From the NCBI RefSeq assembly GCF_000757485.1, contig NZ_JPYO01000045.1, positions 258,121 through 322,120 of the forward strand: a stretch of 64,000 bases of DNA. The letters run 5' to 3'. The notes under the pieces were generated by a model. The model made no database searches and was not told the origin of the DNA. It saw only the letters and a program-made list of their open reading frames with translations. The position numbers were made by a program, and so were the translations under genes. Position 1 is the first letter of the stretch; each line of letters begins with the position of its first letter. Shown in pieces: positions 1-7,916 of this stretch. The DNA comes from Achromobacter sp. RTa. Its GTDB lineage: Bacteria > Pseudomonadota > Gammaproteobacteria > Burkholderiales > Burkholderiaceae_B.

Positions 1-428
1 TCGGCAGGCGGACCGGGCGGCATCCGATACAGGTCTTGTCGATTGAAGTGGGGGTGAGGCGGCCGCTCGGGGTGGGCGTGTCGGGAGTGGCGTTGTTGGC
101 CAGCCTGGACGCCGGGGAGAGCGTGGAATTGGTGCGCAGCAACGCAGCGCGGCTGGAGGTGTTGGGGGAGCGGGTGGAGGATGTCATCGCCCGGGTAGAG
201 AAGGCGCGCAAAGAAGGATTGGCGCATGCGCCGGCCGGGCTGATGCCTGGCACTAGCGCGGTGGCGGTGCCGATCATGTTGGGGAAGGAGGAAGCGCTGG
301 GGGCGATTACGGTGACGGCGATGGCGGAAAGGTTGGCGGCGGAAAGGTTCGGGTCGGTGGTGGAAAGGATGCGGCAGGCGGCGGCGGGAATTGCGGGGAG
401 GTATGCGCAGGTGGCTGGTAGAACCTGA
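1..428 (+). CDS. IclR-family regulator, C-terminal fragment
   Basis: The reading frame is open at the left edge, so this is only the last ~142 residues of a gene that starts outside the window. The visible part resembles the IclR effector-binding domain: a run like VRRPLGVGVSGVALLA near the start matches the family's RPLH..A.GkalLA segment, followed by helical sequence, an AVAVPI strand and a GAITVTA strand where these proteins close their ligand pocket. IclR proteins are cytoplasmic regulators of catabolic operons; the DNA-binding half and the target are not visible. The gene ends with TGA and about 80 bases separate it from the next gene, which faces it. Confidence 0.75.
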   Translation, partial: GRRTGRHPIQVLSIEVGVRRPLGVGVSGVALLASLDAGESVELVRSNAARLEVLGERVEDVIARVEKARKEGLAHAPAGLMPGTSAVAVPIMLGKEEALGAITVTAMAERLAAERFGSVVERMRQAAAGIAGRYAQVAGRT

Positions 429-454
429 AGCGGGCCGGCTGCCATTGCCTGGTC

Positions 455-492
455 AGTTGCATGCCGCAGCGCGGTTGTCGGGTGACGCTGGG
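455..492 (+). pseudogene. Remnant of a glycine-zipper protein 3' end
   Basis: About 35 bases closely match the last codons of the two exported proteins at 3907-4815. They would encode NCMPQRGCRVT where the intact genes encode NCMQQRGYQVT. Nothing upstream continues the match, and the segment lies between two unrelated genes. I read it as the stump of a lost third copy. C-terminal NCMxxRGY motifs also occur in other small envelope proteins, so it could come from a related gene instead. Confidence 0.4.
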
Positions 493-514
493 GAGGGCCC
501 CGGGGCGCTGCGCG

Positions 515-1855
515 CTATCCGGCGGCGGCGTCGGCCTTGGGCCGCGGCTTCAGCGCGCAGGCCGCCGCCGGCGCCATGCCGCGGCGCATAGCCTCGTCCG
601 AGGGCGGCGCTATGGGCCGCCTGGGATGCGCATAATTCCAGCCCGACCACATCGGACCTATCCTTTGGCGGTCCAGCATTCCCGCCGCGTCCGCCTGACG
701 GACCCAATAGTGCATGAGTTCCTCGCGTTCCTGCCGGCTATACTGCTCGCGCGCGTCCTCGGCCTCGTAGGTCTCCACCATTGCCAGCATGGCCGCGCCC
801 ATGCCGCGCCGCGCCGCAGCGGCAAAGCAGGCGCGTACCGCGGTCATGGCCGTTGGCTCGTAGGCGGAGTTGCCGGACACGCCTTTTGCCGCTTCCCGCT
901 GCAATATGATTCCGATGTTGTAGAGCGCGAGCACGTCGCCGTTGGCTGCCGCTAGCGTCACCCAGCGCGCGCCGGCCTCGCGGTCCTTCAGCAAAGCCGG
1001 ATCGTCCGGATAGCGCGCATTCAGCTTCAGCCACAGCTCGGGCGTCCAACGTATCTGCCGGACGGTAACGTCCAGATACCGCAACCCCAGCCGGCCCTGC
1101 GCGGGCGGGTAGCCCAGCGTGGCCGCATCGGCAAGGGCATGGATCGCCTTGGTCTCGCAGCCCTTCCATTCGGGCCGCGCATTGCACCAGTCGTCCAGGT
1201 CATAGAGCGCCGGCGCATAGCCCGAATCGGCCGCCTGGCCCAGCCAGCGCCAGGCCTCGGGCAGATCCCGCGCGCCGCGGTCGTCCCGATAAAACGCCGC
1301 AAGCACCGCCGCGCCCTGCGGCAGCCCCAGTTCCGCCGCCCGCCGATAGCGCGATAGCGCGGCGGCCGGCATGCCGCCTTGCGGTCCGGCCTCACGCTGC
1401 AGTCGGGCGGCCTGATTGAACAACGCCCGGCGATGGCCCTGGTCCGCGGCAAGCTCATTCCACTTGCGCGCCGCCCGCTCATCCTGATGACCGCCCCAGC
1501 CGGCCTGCAACATGCGCGCCAGAGACGCCTGCGCGGCGGCATTTCCGCCCCGCGCGGCGGCCTCATACCAGCGCCGCGCCTGGGCCAGGTCCTGAGGCAC
1601 ATGCTGGCCCGCTTCCAGGGCCACGGCGGCGCGGTACCGGACGGCGGCATCGCCTTGCGGCGCGTCGCGCAGCCACTGCCGCACTTCGGCGGCGTTCCAA
1701 CGGCCGGGGTCCTGGTCGTACCAGATAGCCGAATCCAGCCATGGGGGGCGAGTCTCCATGGGCGCCGCGTGCGCGGTGTGCGGCGATAGCGCCAGCAATG
1801 CCAGCGCGGCGAACGCTTTCAGAGCGCGTCGGAACCTGGGAAAGGGAGAGGACAT
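515..1855 (-). CDS. Exported Sel1-repeat (TPR-like) protein
   Basis: The frame could open at 2002, but the ATG at 1855 gives a proper signal peptide (MSSPFPRFRRALKAF, then a hydrophobic stretch ending THAHA-like), so I use it: 446 residues, probably periplasmic. The middle carries several Sel1-type repeats, recognisable by alternating A..W...AA..G...A units such as QARRWYEAAARGGNAAA and AWRWLGQAADSGYAPA. Sel1 repeats form alpha-solenoids that bind other proteins; no enzymatic motif is seen. It ends close to the IclR fragment and is divergent from the SDR gene to its right, with an untypical, weak ribosome site. Its partner and role are unknown. Confidence 0.75.
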   Translation of the reverse strand: MSSPFPRFRRALKAFAALALLALSPHTAHAAPMETRPPWLDSAIWYDQDPGRWNAAEVRQWLRDAPQGDAAVRYRAAVALEAGQHVPQDLAQARRWYEAAARGGNAAAQASLARMLQAGWGGHQDERAARKWNELAADQGHRRALFNQAARLQREAGPQGGMPAAALSRYRRAAELGLPQGAAVLAAFYRDDRGARDLPEAWRWLGQAADSGYAPALYDLDDWCNARPEWKGCETKAIHALADAATLGYPPAQGRLGLRYLDVTVRQIRWTPELWLKLNARYPDDPALLKDREAGARWVTLAAANGDVLALYNIGIILQREAAKGVSGNSAYEPTAMTAVRACFAAAARRGMGAAMLAMVETYEAEDAREQYSRQEREELMHYWVRQADAAGMLDRQRIGPMWSGWNYAHPRRPIAPPSDEAMRRGMAPAAACALKPRPKADAAAG

Positions 1856-2016
1856 GGATACTGGGGGATACACGACGGATGGGAATCGCCATCGGCTTGC
1901 GCCAGCATTATAGTCTTGCGCCATTTGTGCGGCCGAACCGGGCCGCAAGAACCGGATATCCGCCTTCATGAACGCCCTGGAGAATGACGGAACGCCATTC
2001 ATATCGGAGCCTCATC

Positions 2017-2766
2017 ATGGGTTTGCTGCAGGATAAAGTCGCCATCATCACGGGCGCATCATCGGGAATCGGGCGTGCCGCCGCGCTCTTGTTCAGTGCC
2101 GAGGGGGCCGCCGTCGTCTTGAATGCCAGGGGGGAATCGGCGCTGGAAGTCGTGGCGGCGCGCATTCGGGATCAGGGCGGGAAGGCGCGGGCGGTTGCTG
2201 GCGACGCCAACCAGCCCGAGACCCACCGGCGTCTGGTTTCAGAGGCGCTCGGGGCATTCGGCGGCCTGGATATCGCGTTCAACAACGCCGGGGCGACCGG
2301 CCCCATCGCGCCGCTGGCCGACATCGCCTTCGCCGATTGGCAGACAACGATAGCGGCGAACCTGCACTCGGCCTTCCTGGCTAGCGTTCATCAAATCCCC
2401 GCCATGCTCGAACGCAAGGGCGGGGCGATCATCTTCACGTCCAGCTTTGTCGGCACCAGCGTCGGGCTGCCCGGCATGGCTGCGTATGCCGCCGCCAAGG
2501 CGGGGCTGATGGGGCTGGTCAAAGGAATCGCCGCGGACTACGGCGACAAAGGCATCAGGGCCAACGCGCTTTTGCCCGGCGGTGTCGACACTCCCATGGC
2601 CGGCGACAGCGCGCAGAAGGAATGGGCGGCAGGGCTGCATGCGATGAAACGGATCGCCCGGCCGGAGGAGATCGCTTCCGCGGCCTTGTTTCTGGCGAGC
2701 TCGATGGCGAGCTTCGTCACGGGTTCCGCCTTGTTCGCGGATGGAGGAAACGCGGCGGTGAAGTGA
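2017..2766 (+). CDS. SDR-family NAD(P)-dependent oxidoreductase
   Basis: A 249-residue classical short-chain dehydrogenase. The nucleotide-binding motif TGASSGIG lies about ten residues in, NNAG marks strand 4, and the catalytic set is Ser (TSSFVG), Tyr and Lys in YAAAK. The C-terminal FVTGSALFADGG is the usual family ending. The start at 2017 is preferred over an earlier ATG at 1984 because CGGAG sits seven bases before it. SDRs of this length often reduce 3-oxoacyl groups or oxidise secondary alcohols; the substrate cannot be read from sequence. It stands alone, divergent from the Sel1 gene. Confidence 0.88.
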   Translation: MGLLQDKVAIITGASSGIGRAAALLFSAEGAAVVLNARGESALEVVAARIRDQGGKARAVAGDANQPETHRRLVSEALGAFGGLDIAFNNAGATGPIAPLADIAFADWQTTIAANLHSAFLASVHQIPAMLERKGGAIIFTSSFVGTSVGLPGMAAYAAAKAGLMGLVKGIAADYGDKGIRANALLPGGVDTPMAGDSAQKEWAAGLHAMKRIARPEEIASAALFLASSMASFVTGSALFADGGNAAVK

Positions 2767-2859
2767 CGGCCCGCATGCCATGCGGACATGGAGGCAGCAA
2801 ACCGCGCGCGAGGTGATCGCCGTGCCGGGCCAGAACCGGTGAAGCCTCGATGCGCGGCA

Positions 2860-3081
2860 TCAGTCTTTCCTATCTCCGTCCGCGCTTCGGTAAGGGCTTT
2901 CGAAAATATCCTCGATCCGCCGCTTGAAAAGCGCGCTGATCCGAAATGCAAGATCCAAGGACGGCGCGTGCTTCTCGGTTTCCAGCGCGTTAACGGCCTG
3001 GCGCGAGACACCCAATCGTTCCGCCAAGTCTGCTTGCGTCCAGCCTGCTTCGGCTCGCAGTACCCGCAACTTGTTTTTCAT
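2860..3081 (-). CDS. XRE-family HTH regulator (small)
   Basis: A 73-residue protein that is almost entirely an XRE/Cro helix-turn-helix: LRVLRAEAGWTQADLAERLG is the first half, and VSRQAVNALETEKHAPSLDL carries the recognition helix and following turn. The tail KRRIEDIFES is typical of the short YgzD/PHA01976-like group that sits beside small membrane proteins. Its ATG follows the TGA of the upstream membrane-protein gene with no gap (TGAATG), so the two are translationally coupled. It probably represses its own operon through the palindromes at 3505-3568. Confidence 0.88.
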   Translation of the reverse strand: MKNKLRVLRAEAGWTQADLAERLGVSRQAVNALETEKHAPSLDLAFRISALFKRRIEDIFESPYRSADGDRKD

Positions 3082-3492
3082 TCAATTGCTCGTGCGGACA
3101 AACGGGGATACCAGGGCGTAGATTCCCCAGAACACGGGATAGACGAGCCAGCCGGGCAGATGAGGGGCCGCCGCATAGGTTTCGCCAAATCCCCAGGCAG
3201 ACCAGAGCGCCATCGTGGCGCCGGCGGCCAGGATGAAGCATTTGGCGACTATCACGCGCATGTATTCGTCGCTATGCGCCATGAGCCGTAGCGTGGCCCA
3301 TACTTGACCCGCCACGAGCAGCGCGGCCAGCGCGGCCACCGCCCATCCGGCGGGCTGGCCCAGGATGCCATCGAAAAGCCCCCCGATCGCGGCGGCGTGA
3401 ACCAGCACGTACGCGCTCATCAGAAACATCGTGCGGATAACGTAAGTGCGGCCGGGCGAAGGGGCGCGCAGGGAATCGGCGTGAGTCGGCAT
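3082..3492 (-). CDS. Small integral membrane protein paired with XRE regulator
   Basis: 136 residues with four predicted membrane segments: around MFLMSAYVLVHAAAIGGLF, the WAVAALAALLVAGQVWATL stretch, VIVAKCFILAAGATMALW, and WLVYPVFWGIYALVSPF. The first ~20 residues are polar and charged. Membrane proteins of this layout are common directly upstream of YgzD-type HTH genes, but I know of no assigned function. It is the first gene of a two-gene leftward operon, and its promoter region contains nested inverted repeats. Confidence 0.7.
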   Translation of the reverse strand: MPTHADSLRAPSPGRTYVIRTMFLMSAYVLVHAAAIGGLFDGILGQPAGWAVAALAALLVAGQVWATLRLMAHSDEYMRVIVAKCFILAAGATMALWSAWGFGETYAAAPHLPGWLVYPVFWGIYALVSPFVRTSN

Positions 3493-3504
3493 GGTGATCG
3501 CCTG

Positions 3505-3568
3505 TGTAAAGAAAACCTGACTTTATAGGTGTCAGGTTGTCGTGTCAATAAGTCTAGTATTCTTTACA
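3505..3568. promoter_or_regulatory. Nested inverted repeats, likely operator of the XRE/membrane operon
   Basis: Upstream of the membrane-protein start lie two perfect inverted repeats. The inner one is AACCTGAC (3514-3521) against GTCAGGTT (3531-3538). The outer one is TGTAAAGAA (3505-3513) against TTCTTTACA (3560-3568). They sit within 80 bases of the start codon, where a promoter and autoregulatory XRE operator would be expected. Binding by the neighbouring XRE protein is inference. Confidence 0.5.
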
Positions 3569-3662
3569 TTCCGTGGTCCGCTCCTGAGCGACAGCGGCCC
3601 TCGAGCACCCGGTTCAGCCGTCATCCCCGTCCCGTACACTACCGCGATAACCAGGGAGCGAT

Positions 3663-3764
3663 ATGTCGATTCAGGTACTAGGCCGATGCGGTGTCGTTTG
3701 TTTTGAAGCGAAACGCTTGAACAAGAACTCGACCGATCGGTTGCGCCGAAGCCCCGGCAACTGA
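3663..3764 (+). pseudogene. Internally deleted copy of the small lipoprotein gene at 21918
   Basis: This 33-codon frame begins MSIQVLGRCG and ends LNKNSTDRLRRSPGN. The intact lipoprotein at 21918-22130 begins MSIQTLSRCS and ends LNKNSTDRLRRSSGD. About 37 codons of the middle, including the lipobox, are missing, yet the frame stays open. Some 45 bases upstream also match (CACTACC...ACCAGGGAG..ATATG), so the promoter and ribosome site were copied too. Without a lipobox it cannot be a lipoprotein; it is most likely a deletion remnant, possibly still translated. Confidence 0.6.
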
Positions 3765-3906
3765 TCCGCGATCGGGCTCTTTGACCCGGAATATATAGCG
3801 CCGGTCCTTGATTGCTTGCCCTCGGTCACCTCAAGCATGTGGCGCCACCGCCCACTTGCCAAGCCAAACGGCAAATCTCTGGCTCTCGATAGGAATGGGA
3901 TTTTTC

Positions 3907-4266
3907 ATGAAACCGTCCATGCACTTCGGCGTTGCATTGCTTCTCGCTACGTTCTGCCTCAGCGCCACGGCCCAGACCGTGACGCCGCTCAACGGGCAGT
4001 CTTCCGCAACCACCCAGCAAGATAGCGCCGCGTGTCGGGCGCTGGCCGACAGTGAGAGCAGCGCCGCTACGGAAAGCCCTACATCCGGCGGACGCGTCCG
4101 AGGCGCGGCCATCGGTGTGGCGGTGGGGGCGGCACCGATGGGCGCGGCGATAGCCGGTGTGCGCAAGCGCCGGCACGAGCGGGCCGCCCAGTCGCAAGCC
4201 AAGGCGGCCGCTGCTTCCGCCTACGCCAATTGCATGCAGCAGCGCGGTTATCAGGTGACGCCCTGA
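3907..4266 (+). CDS. Exported glycine-rich protein, paralogue A
   Basis: 119 residues starting at an ATG placed six bases after GGGA; an earlier in-frame ATG at 3895 has no better site. The N-terminus is a signal peptide (MKPSMHFGVALLLATFCLSATAQ). A central run AAIGVAVGAAPMGAAIAG has the small-residue spacing of a glycine zipper, and the C-terminus is YANCMQQRGYQVTP. Compared with the following paralogue it lacks about 37 residues after the zipper. Glycine-zipper proteins are periplasmic or outer-membrane associated; the function is unknown. It and the next gene arose by tandem duplication. Confidence 0.72.
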   Translation: MKPSMHFGVALLLATFCLSATAQTVTPLNGQSSATTQQDSAACRALADSESSAATESPTSGGRVRGAAIGVAVGAAPMGAAIAGVRKRRHERAAQSQAKAAAASAYANCMQQRGYQVTP

Positions 4267-4347
4267 GCGGCGTGGGCCCGTGTTCGGGTCGGCTACCTTT
4301 CAAGCTAAACTGCAATTTCCTGGCTCTCGATAGCAATGGAGTTTTTC

Positions 4348-4815
4348 ATGAAAACGTCCATGTATTCCGGCATCGCGTCTCTACTCGCTACGCTCTGCCT
4401 GAGCGCCACGGCCCAGACCGTTACCCCGCTTAAAGGGCAGTCTTCCGCCACCACCCAGCAAGATAGCGCCGCGTGCCAGGCGCTGGCCGGCAACGGGAGC
4501 AGCGCCGCCACCGAAAGCCCTAAATCCGGAGGACGCGTCAGAGGCGCGGCCGCTGGCGCCGCGGCAGGCGCGGCGGTGGCCGGCGCGCGCGGCCGGCAGC
4601 ACGAAGAGGTGTATGACAGGATGGACGATGACGTCAAGCAGGAGTACCGCCAGAATCAGGCGAAAGACGCCGCGGTGGCGGGGGCGGTAGTAGGCGGTTC
4701 GCGGCAGCGGCAAGAGCGCCGGCAGGATCGCGCAGCCCAGTCCCAGGCCAGTTCGGCCGCCGCTTCAACCTACGCCAATTGCATGCAGCAGCGCGGTTAT
4801 CAGGTGACGCCCTGA
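4348..4815 (+). CDS. Exported glycine-zipper protein, paralogue B
   Basis: 155 residues, preceded by GGAG six bases before the ATG. It shares signal peptide, TQQDSAACQALA segment and C-terminal NCMQQRGYQVTP with the upstream paralogue. It keeps the full glycine zipper (AAAGAAAGAAVAGARG), a charged linker with YDRMDDDVKQEYRQNQ and a second AVAGAVVGG repeat, an arrangement seen in YMGG-like glycine-zipper proteins. About 80 bases separate the two genes. Likely periplasmic, possibly inserting in a membrane; no enzymatic motif. Confidence 0.75.
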   Translation: MKTSMYSGIASLLATLCLSATAQTVTPLKGQSSATTQQDSAACQALAGNGSSAATESPKSGGRVRGAAAGAAAGAAVAGARGRQHEEVYDRMDDDVKQEYRQNQAKDAAVAGAVVGGSRQRQERRQDRAAQSQASSAAASTYANCMQQRGYQVTP

Positions 4816-4866
4816 GCGGCATGCGGCGTATCCGGGGGGGCCGCTCTTAGCCGTGGAGGTAGGCCT

Positions 4867-5394
4867 TCAAGCCTCGCAATGCTCGGCGATGTTGCGATAC
4901 TGCCCTTTGTAGTACAGCAATGGCTGCGTAGCGGCAGCTTCTTGCAGGTTCAACGCCTTCACCTCGCCGATCACGATCAGATGATCGCCCGCGGCGTGTT
5001 CGGCGTAGATCTCGCAATCAAGCCAGTGCAGGCTGCCGGCAATAATCGGATTGCCCAGCGGCGATTCCCGCCACTCGACTTCGTGCCACTTGTCCGTGCC
5101 GCGGCGAGCGAATTGCTTGGAAATCCTGACTTGCTCGTCCGACAGAATATTGACTGCGAATCGGCCTGCCTGGCGAATCTTGGGATAGCTGCCTGAACTG
5201 GACATCACGCCGAACGACACCAGCGGCGGGCTCATCGACACGCTATGGAACGACTGGCAGGTAAAGCCTATCGGCTCGCCTTCGACGTGCGTGGTAATCA
5301 CCGTGATGCCGGACGCGTAGTGCCCGAGAGCTTCGCGAAAGCGCAATGGCTCGATCGCAGTACTGGAAAGTGACATATTGGGTTTATTGTTCAT
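4867..5394 (-). CDS. Flavin reductase-like FMN-binding protein, MesD/MesX associated
   Basis: 175 residues with the flavin-reductase split-barrel fold: FREALGHYASGITVITT at the start, GFTCQSFHSVSMSPPLVSF for flavin binding, and the DHLIVIGEVKAL strand with PLLYYKGQYR at the end. Such proteins use NAD(P)H to supply reduced FMN to a partner oxygenase. It is the third gene behind mesX and mesD, 47 bases after mesD, so the natural inference is that it feeds reduced flavin to the oxygen-dependent MesD/MesX reaction. The start at 5394 (MNNKPN) is chosen over a far upstream one; the ATG at 5376 is an alternative. Confidence 0.82.
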   Translation of the reverse strand: MNNKPNMSLSSTAIEPLRFREALGHYASGITVITTHVEGEPIGFTCQSFHSVSMSPPLVSFGVMSSSGSYPKIRQAGRFAVNILSDEQVRISKQFARRGTDKWHEVEWRESPLGNPIIAGSLHWLDCEIYAEHAAGDHLIVIGEVKALNLQEAAATQPLLYYKGQYRNIAEHCEA

Positions 5395-5441
5395 GCGTGG
5401 CCGTCGCGAGCAGCTCGCGACGGCCATTTCCCGCCTTTGAA

Positions 5442-6470
5442 TCAGTTCGAGAGTTCCTTGCGGACGATTTCCGCGCCGGCGCTCAAAGCGGCCAGCTTGC
5501 CCCTGGCGACGGCGCGAGACAGAGGCGCCATGCCGCAGTTGGTGCAAGGATAGAGCTTGTCGGCATCCACGAACTGAAGCGCCTTGCGCAGCGTGTCGGC
5601 GACTTCCTCCGGGGTTTCAATGGCGTTGGTCGCCACGTCAATGGCGCCCACCATCACTTTCTTGCCCCGGATGAGCTCGATCAGATCCATGGGAACGCGA
5701 GAGTTCTGGCATTCCAGCGACACGATATCGATGCTGGATTTCTGCAGCTTGGGGAAAGCCTCTTCGTACTGCCGCCACTCCGATCCCAGCGTCTTTTTCC
5801 AATCCGTATTGGCCTTGATGCCATAGCCGTAGCAGATGTGGACAGCGGTTTCACACTTGAGCCCTTCAATGGCCCGTTCCAGCGTGGCCACGCCCCAATC
5901 ATTCACCTCGTCGAAGAACACGTTGAAGGCGGGCTCGTCAAATTGGATGATATCGACGCCGGCAGCCTCCAGTTCCTTGGCTTCCTGGTTGAGAATCTTG
6001 GCGAACTCCCAAGCCAGCTTTTCGCGGCTTTGGTAGTGGGCGTCATACAGCGTGTCGATCATCGTCATCGGGCCCGGCAAAGCCCATTTGATCGGCTGCT
6101 GGGTCTGCTGACGCAGGAACTTGGCGTCTTCGACAAATACCGGCTTGCGGCGAGCCACGGCGCCCACGACCGTCGGCACGCTCGCGTCGTAGCGGTCGCG
6201 GATCCTGACCGTCTTGCGGTTCTCGAAATCAACGCCGTCGAGGTGCTCGATAAACGTCGTCACGAAGTGCTGACGCGTTTGTTCGCCGTCGCTGACGATA
6301 TCGATGCCTGCGTGCTGCTGTTCTTGCAGAGACAGACGCAGAGCGTCTTGCTTGCCCTCGGCCAGGCCTTCGTCCTGCAATTTCCAGGGCGACCAGAGCT
6401 TCTCGGGTTCTGCAAGCCAGGAGGGCTTGGGCAGGCTGCCGGCGGTCGAGGTGGGGAGCAATTTCTTCAC
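5442..6470 (-). CDS. mesD: Core (folate-independent) methionine synthase, MesD type
   Basis: 342 residues, equal to the C-terminal catalytic barrel of cobalamin-independent MetE without its N-terminal domain. Zinc ligands are visible in order: His and Cys in VHICYGYG, Glu in SLECQNSR and Cys in PCTNCGM; the substrate loops SDGEQTR and IIQFDEPAFN are intact. Its neighbour is a DUF1852 protein. From published work on folate-independent methionine synthases, MesD is the class that needs a DUF1852 partner (MesX) and oxygen, so the pairing fixes the class. It methylates homocysteine to methionine; the methyl donor is not obvious. It lies 27 bases after mesX. Confidence 0.85.
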   Translation of the reverse strand: MKKLLPTSTAGSLPKPSWLAEPEKLWSPWKLQDEGLAEGKQDALRLSLQEQQHAGIDIVSDGEQTRQHFVTTFIEHLDGVDFENRKTVRIRDRYDASVPTVVGAVARRKPVFVEDAKFLRQQTQQPIKWALPGPMTMIDTLYDAHYQSREKLAWEFAKILNQEAKELEAAGVDIIQFDEPAFNVFFDEVNDWGVATLERAIEGLKCETAVHICYGYGIKANTDWKKTLGSEWRQYEEAFPKLQKSSIDIVSLECQNSRVPMDLIELIRGKKVMVGAIDVATNAIETPEEVADTLRKALQFVDADKLYPCTNCGMAPLSRAVARGKLAALSAGAEIVRKELSN

Positions 6471-6497
6471 AATAGATGCCTTGGTGTTTCTGATTAA

Positions 6498-7481
6498 TCA
6501 AAGAGGGTAGTTGGCGGACCACTGCTCAAGAATCGCCTGGTACGGCTTGATGAAATGCTCTTCAACAAACCGTCCCTGCTCGATAGCCAGCTGGCTGCGT
6601 TCCTCTCGGTCATAGACAATCCGGGTCAGCGAATAATCCTGGTGCTTCAAGCTGGGCTGATAGGACTTTCCGGCCGCGGAGTTCGCGTTGTAGATCTCCG
6701 GCCGGTAGATCTTCTGGAAGGTGTCCATCGTGCTAATCGTGCTGATCAGCTCAAGATTGGTGTAATCGCCCAGCAAATCGCCGGAAAAATAGAAAGCCAA
6801 CGGCGCGGCACTGTTCGGAGGCATGAAGTAGCGAACCTTCATCCCCATCTTCTTGAAATATTCATCAGTCAGCGAATACTCATCCTGCACGTATTCAACG
6901 CCCAGCACAGGGTGCTGGTTTTCAGTCCGAAGATAGGTCTTGCTGCTCGACACGCTCAGGCAGATCACGGGCGGCTTGCTGAAGTGCGCTTTGTACGTGC
7001 TTGAATTCACAAAGGCCTTGAACAGCTTCCCATGCAGGTCTCCAAAATTCTCAGGGGTACTGAACCCGACCTGATTCTTGGTGTGTTCCAGCAGCAGCAC
7101 GCTGAAGTCGTAATCCCGGACGTAGGAGGAAAAATTATTCCCTACGATGCCCTCAATGCGCTCGTTGGTCTTTCGATCGACAATGCTCGTCTTCAGGATT
7201 TCAATCAGGGGCAGGGCGTTGCCGTTGCTGGCGCCGTCAATGCTCATCTCGACGGAGATGATTTCAAGGTTGACGGTATAGCGATCGCCCTTGGGATTGT
7301 CCCAATGCGCCAAGGCATTGAAACGGTTGTCAATCATCCGCAGCGTGTTGCGCAGGTTCTCCTGGCGGCTCGTGCCCCTGGCGAGATTGGCAAAATTGGT
7401 GGTGATCCGCGTATTGTCCGAAGGACGATAGTCTTCGTCGAAACAAATGCTCTTGATGGCAAATGTGAATTCGTTACTCAT
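6498..7481 (-). CDS. mesX: MesX (DUF1852) partner of MesD
   Basis: 327 residues recognised as DUF1852 from its start (FTFAIKSICFDEDYRPSDNT) and the ending FIKPYQAILEQWSANYPL. No classical catalytic motif is evident. The family is known genetically as MesX, needed together with MesD for methionine synthesis without folate. It heads the operon mesX-mesD-flavin reductase. The promoter should lie in the 435-base gap to metR, where a near-match to the MetR box is found at 7630. Confidence 0.85.
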   Translation of the reverse strand: MSNEFTFAIKSICFDEDYRPSDNTRITTNFANLARGTSRQENLRNTLRMIDNRFNALAHWDNPKGDRYTVNLEIISVEMSIDGASNGNALPLIEILKTSIVDRKTNERIEGIVGNNFSSYVRDYDFSVLLLEHTKNQVGFSTPENFGDLHGKLFKAFVNSSTYKAHFSKPPVICLSVSSSKTYLRTENQHPVLGVEYVQDEYSLTDEYFKKMGMKVRYFMPPNSAAPLAFYFSGDLLGDYTNLELISTISTMDTFQKIYRPEIYNANSAAGKSYQPSLKHQDYSLTRIVYDREERSQLAIEQGRFVEEHFIKPYQAILEQWSANYPL

Positions 7482-7916
7482 GTTGCTTTGCTGCCCTGAT
7501 TCCTGAGATAAAACCCGCGTCCATTTATCGCTTTTCAGCGCTGCTCAAATTCTTCTGATTTTTGCTTGGCAGTCTTCATATCGACGGCGTAGGGGCCGAA
7601 GTATAGGTGGGGTAATCCATGAATAAAAGTGAATTGATCTCATGGAACCATTAGCTGTGTTCATGTGTGGGAGGGCGTGCCGATCTGCTCGCAGATTTGG
7701 CCTTGCCTCGGCCACGCGGCCACGCGGTCGGCCGCAGCCCAACGCTCTCAAGTCCGGCAGCGTCTTTCTCAGGGGAAGGGGATTGTTTGCTGGCAGTGCC
7801 GACGCTCTGCCAAGCAGAAAGCCCGGCGGCGCAGTCGTTGCGCGACCGGGATCTTGGCCGAGTACGGGTTAGATGGCGGTTGACGCCGCGTAGCGAGCGG
7901 ACGCGGCCGCGAAGAA
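7482..7916. other. Intergenic region between mesX and metR
   Basis: 435 bases without a convincing gene. It should contain the mesX promoter and leader and the end of metR. A GC-rich hairpin lies at 7822-7850 (CCCGG..GCGCA, loop, TGCGC..CCGGG), placed to terminate or pause metR transcription, though no T-run follows on the metR strand. I searched by eye for B12-box, SAM and SAH riboswitch cores and saw none. Confidence 0.4.
7630..7642. promoter_or_regulatory. Possible MetR half-consensus site upstream of mesX
   Basis: TGAATTGATCTCA differs by one base from the MetR consensus TGAA-N5-TTCA and lies about 150 bases upstream of the mesX start. A second TGAA half-site begins at 7619. The position suits activation of the mesX operon by the neighbouring MetR-like protein; the imperfect match keeps confidence low. 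Confidence 0.35.

Noticed and set aside
7482-7916. Possible riboswitch in the mesX leader
   Set aside because: No B12 box, SAM core or SAH core could be found; only a GC hairpin nearer the metR end.
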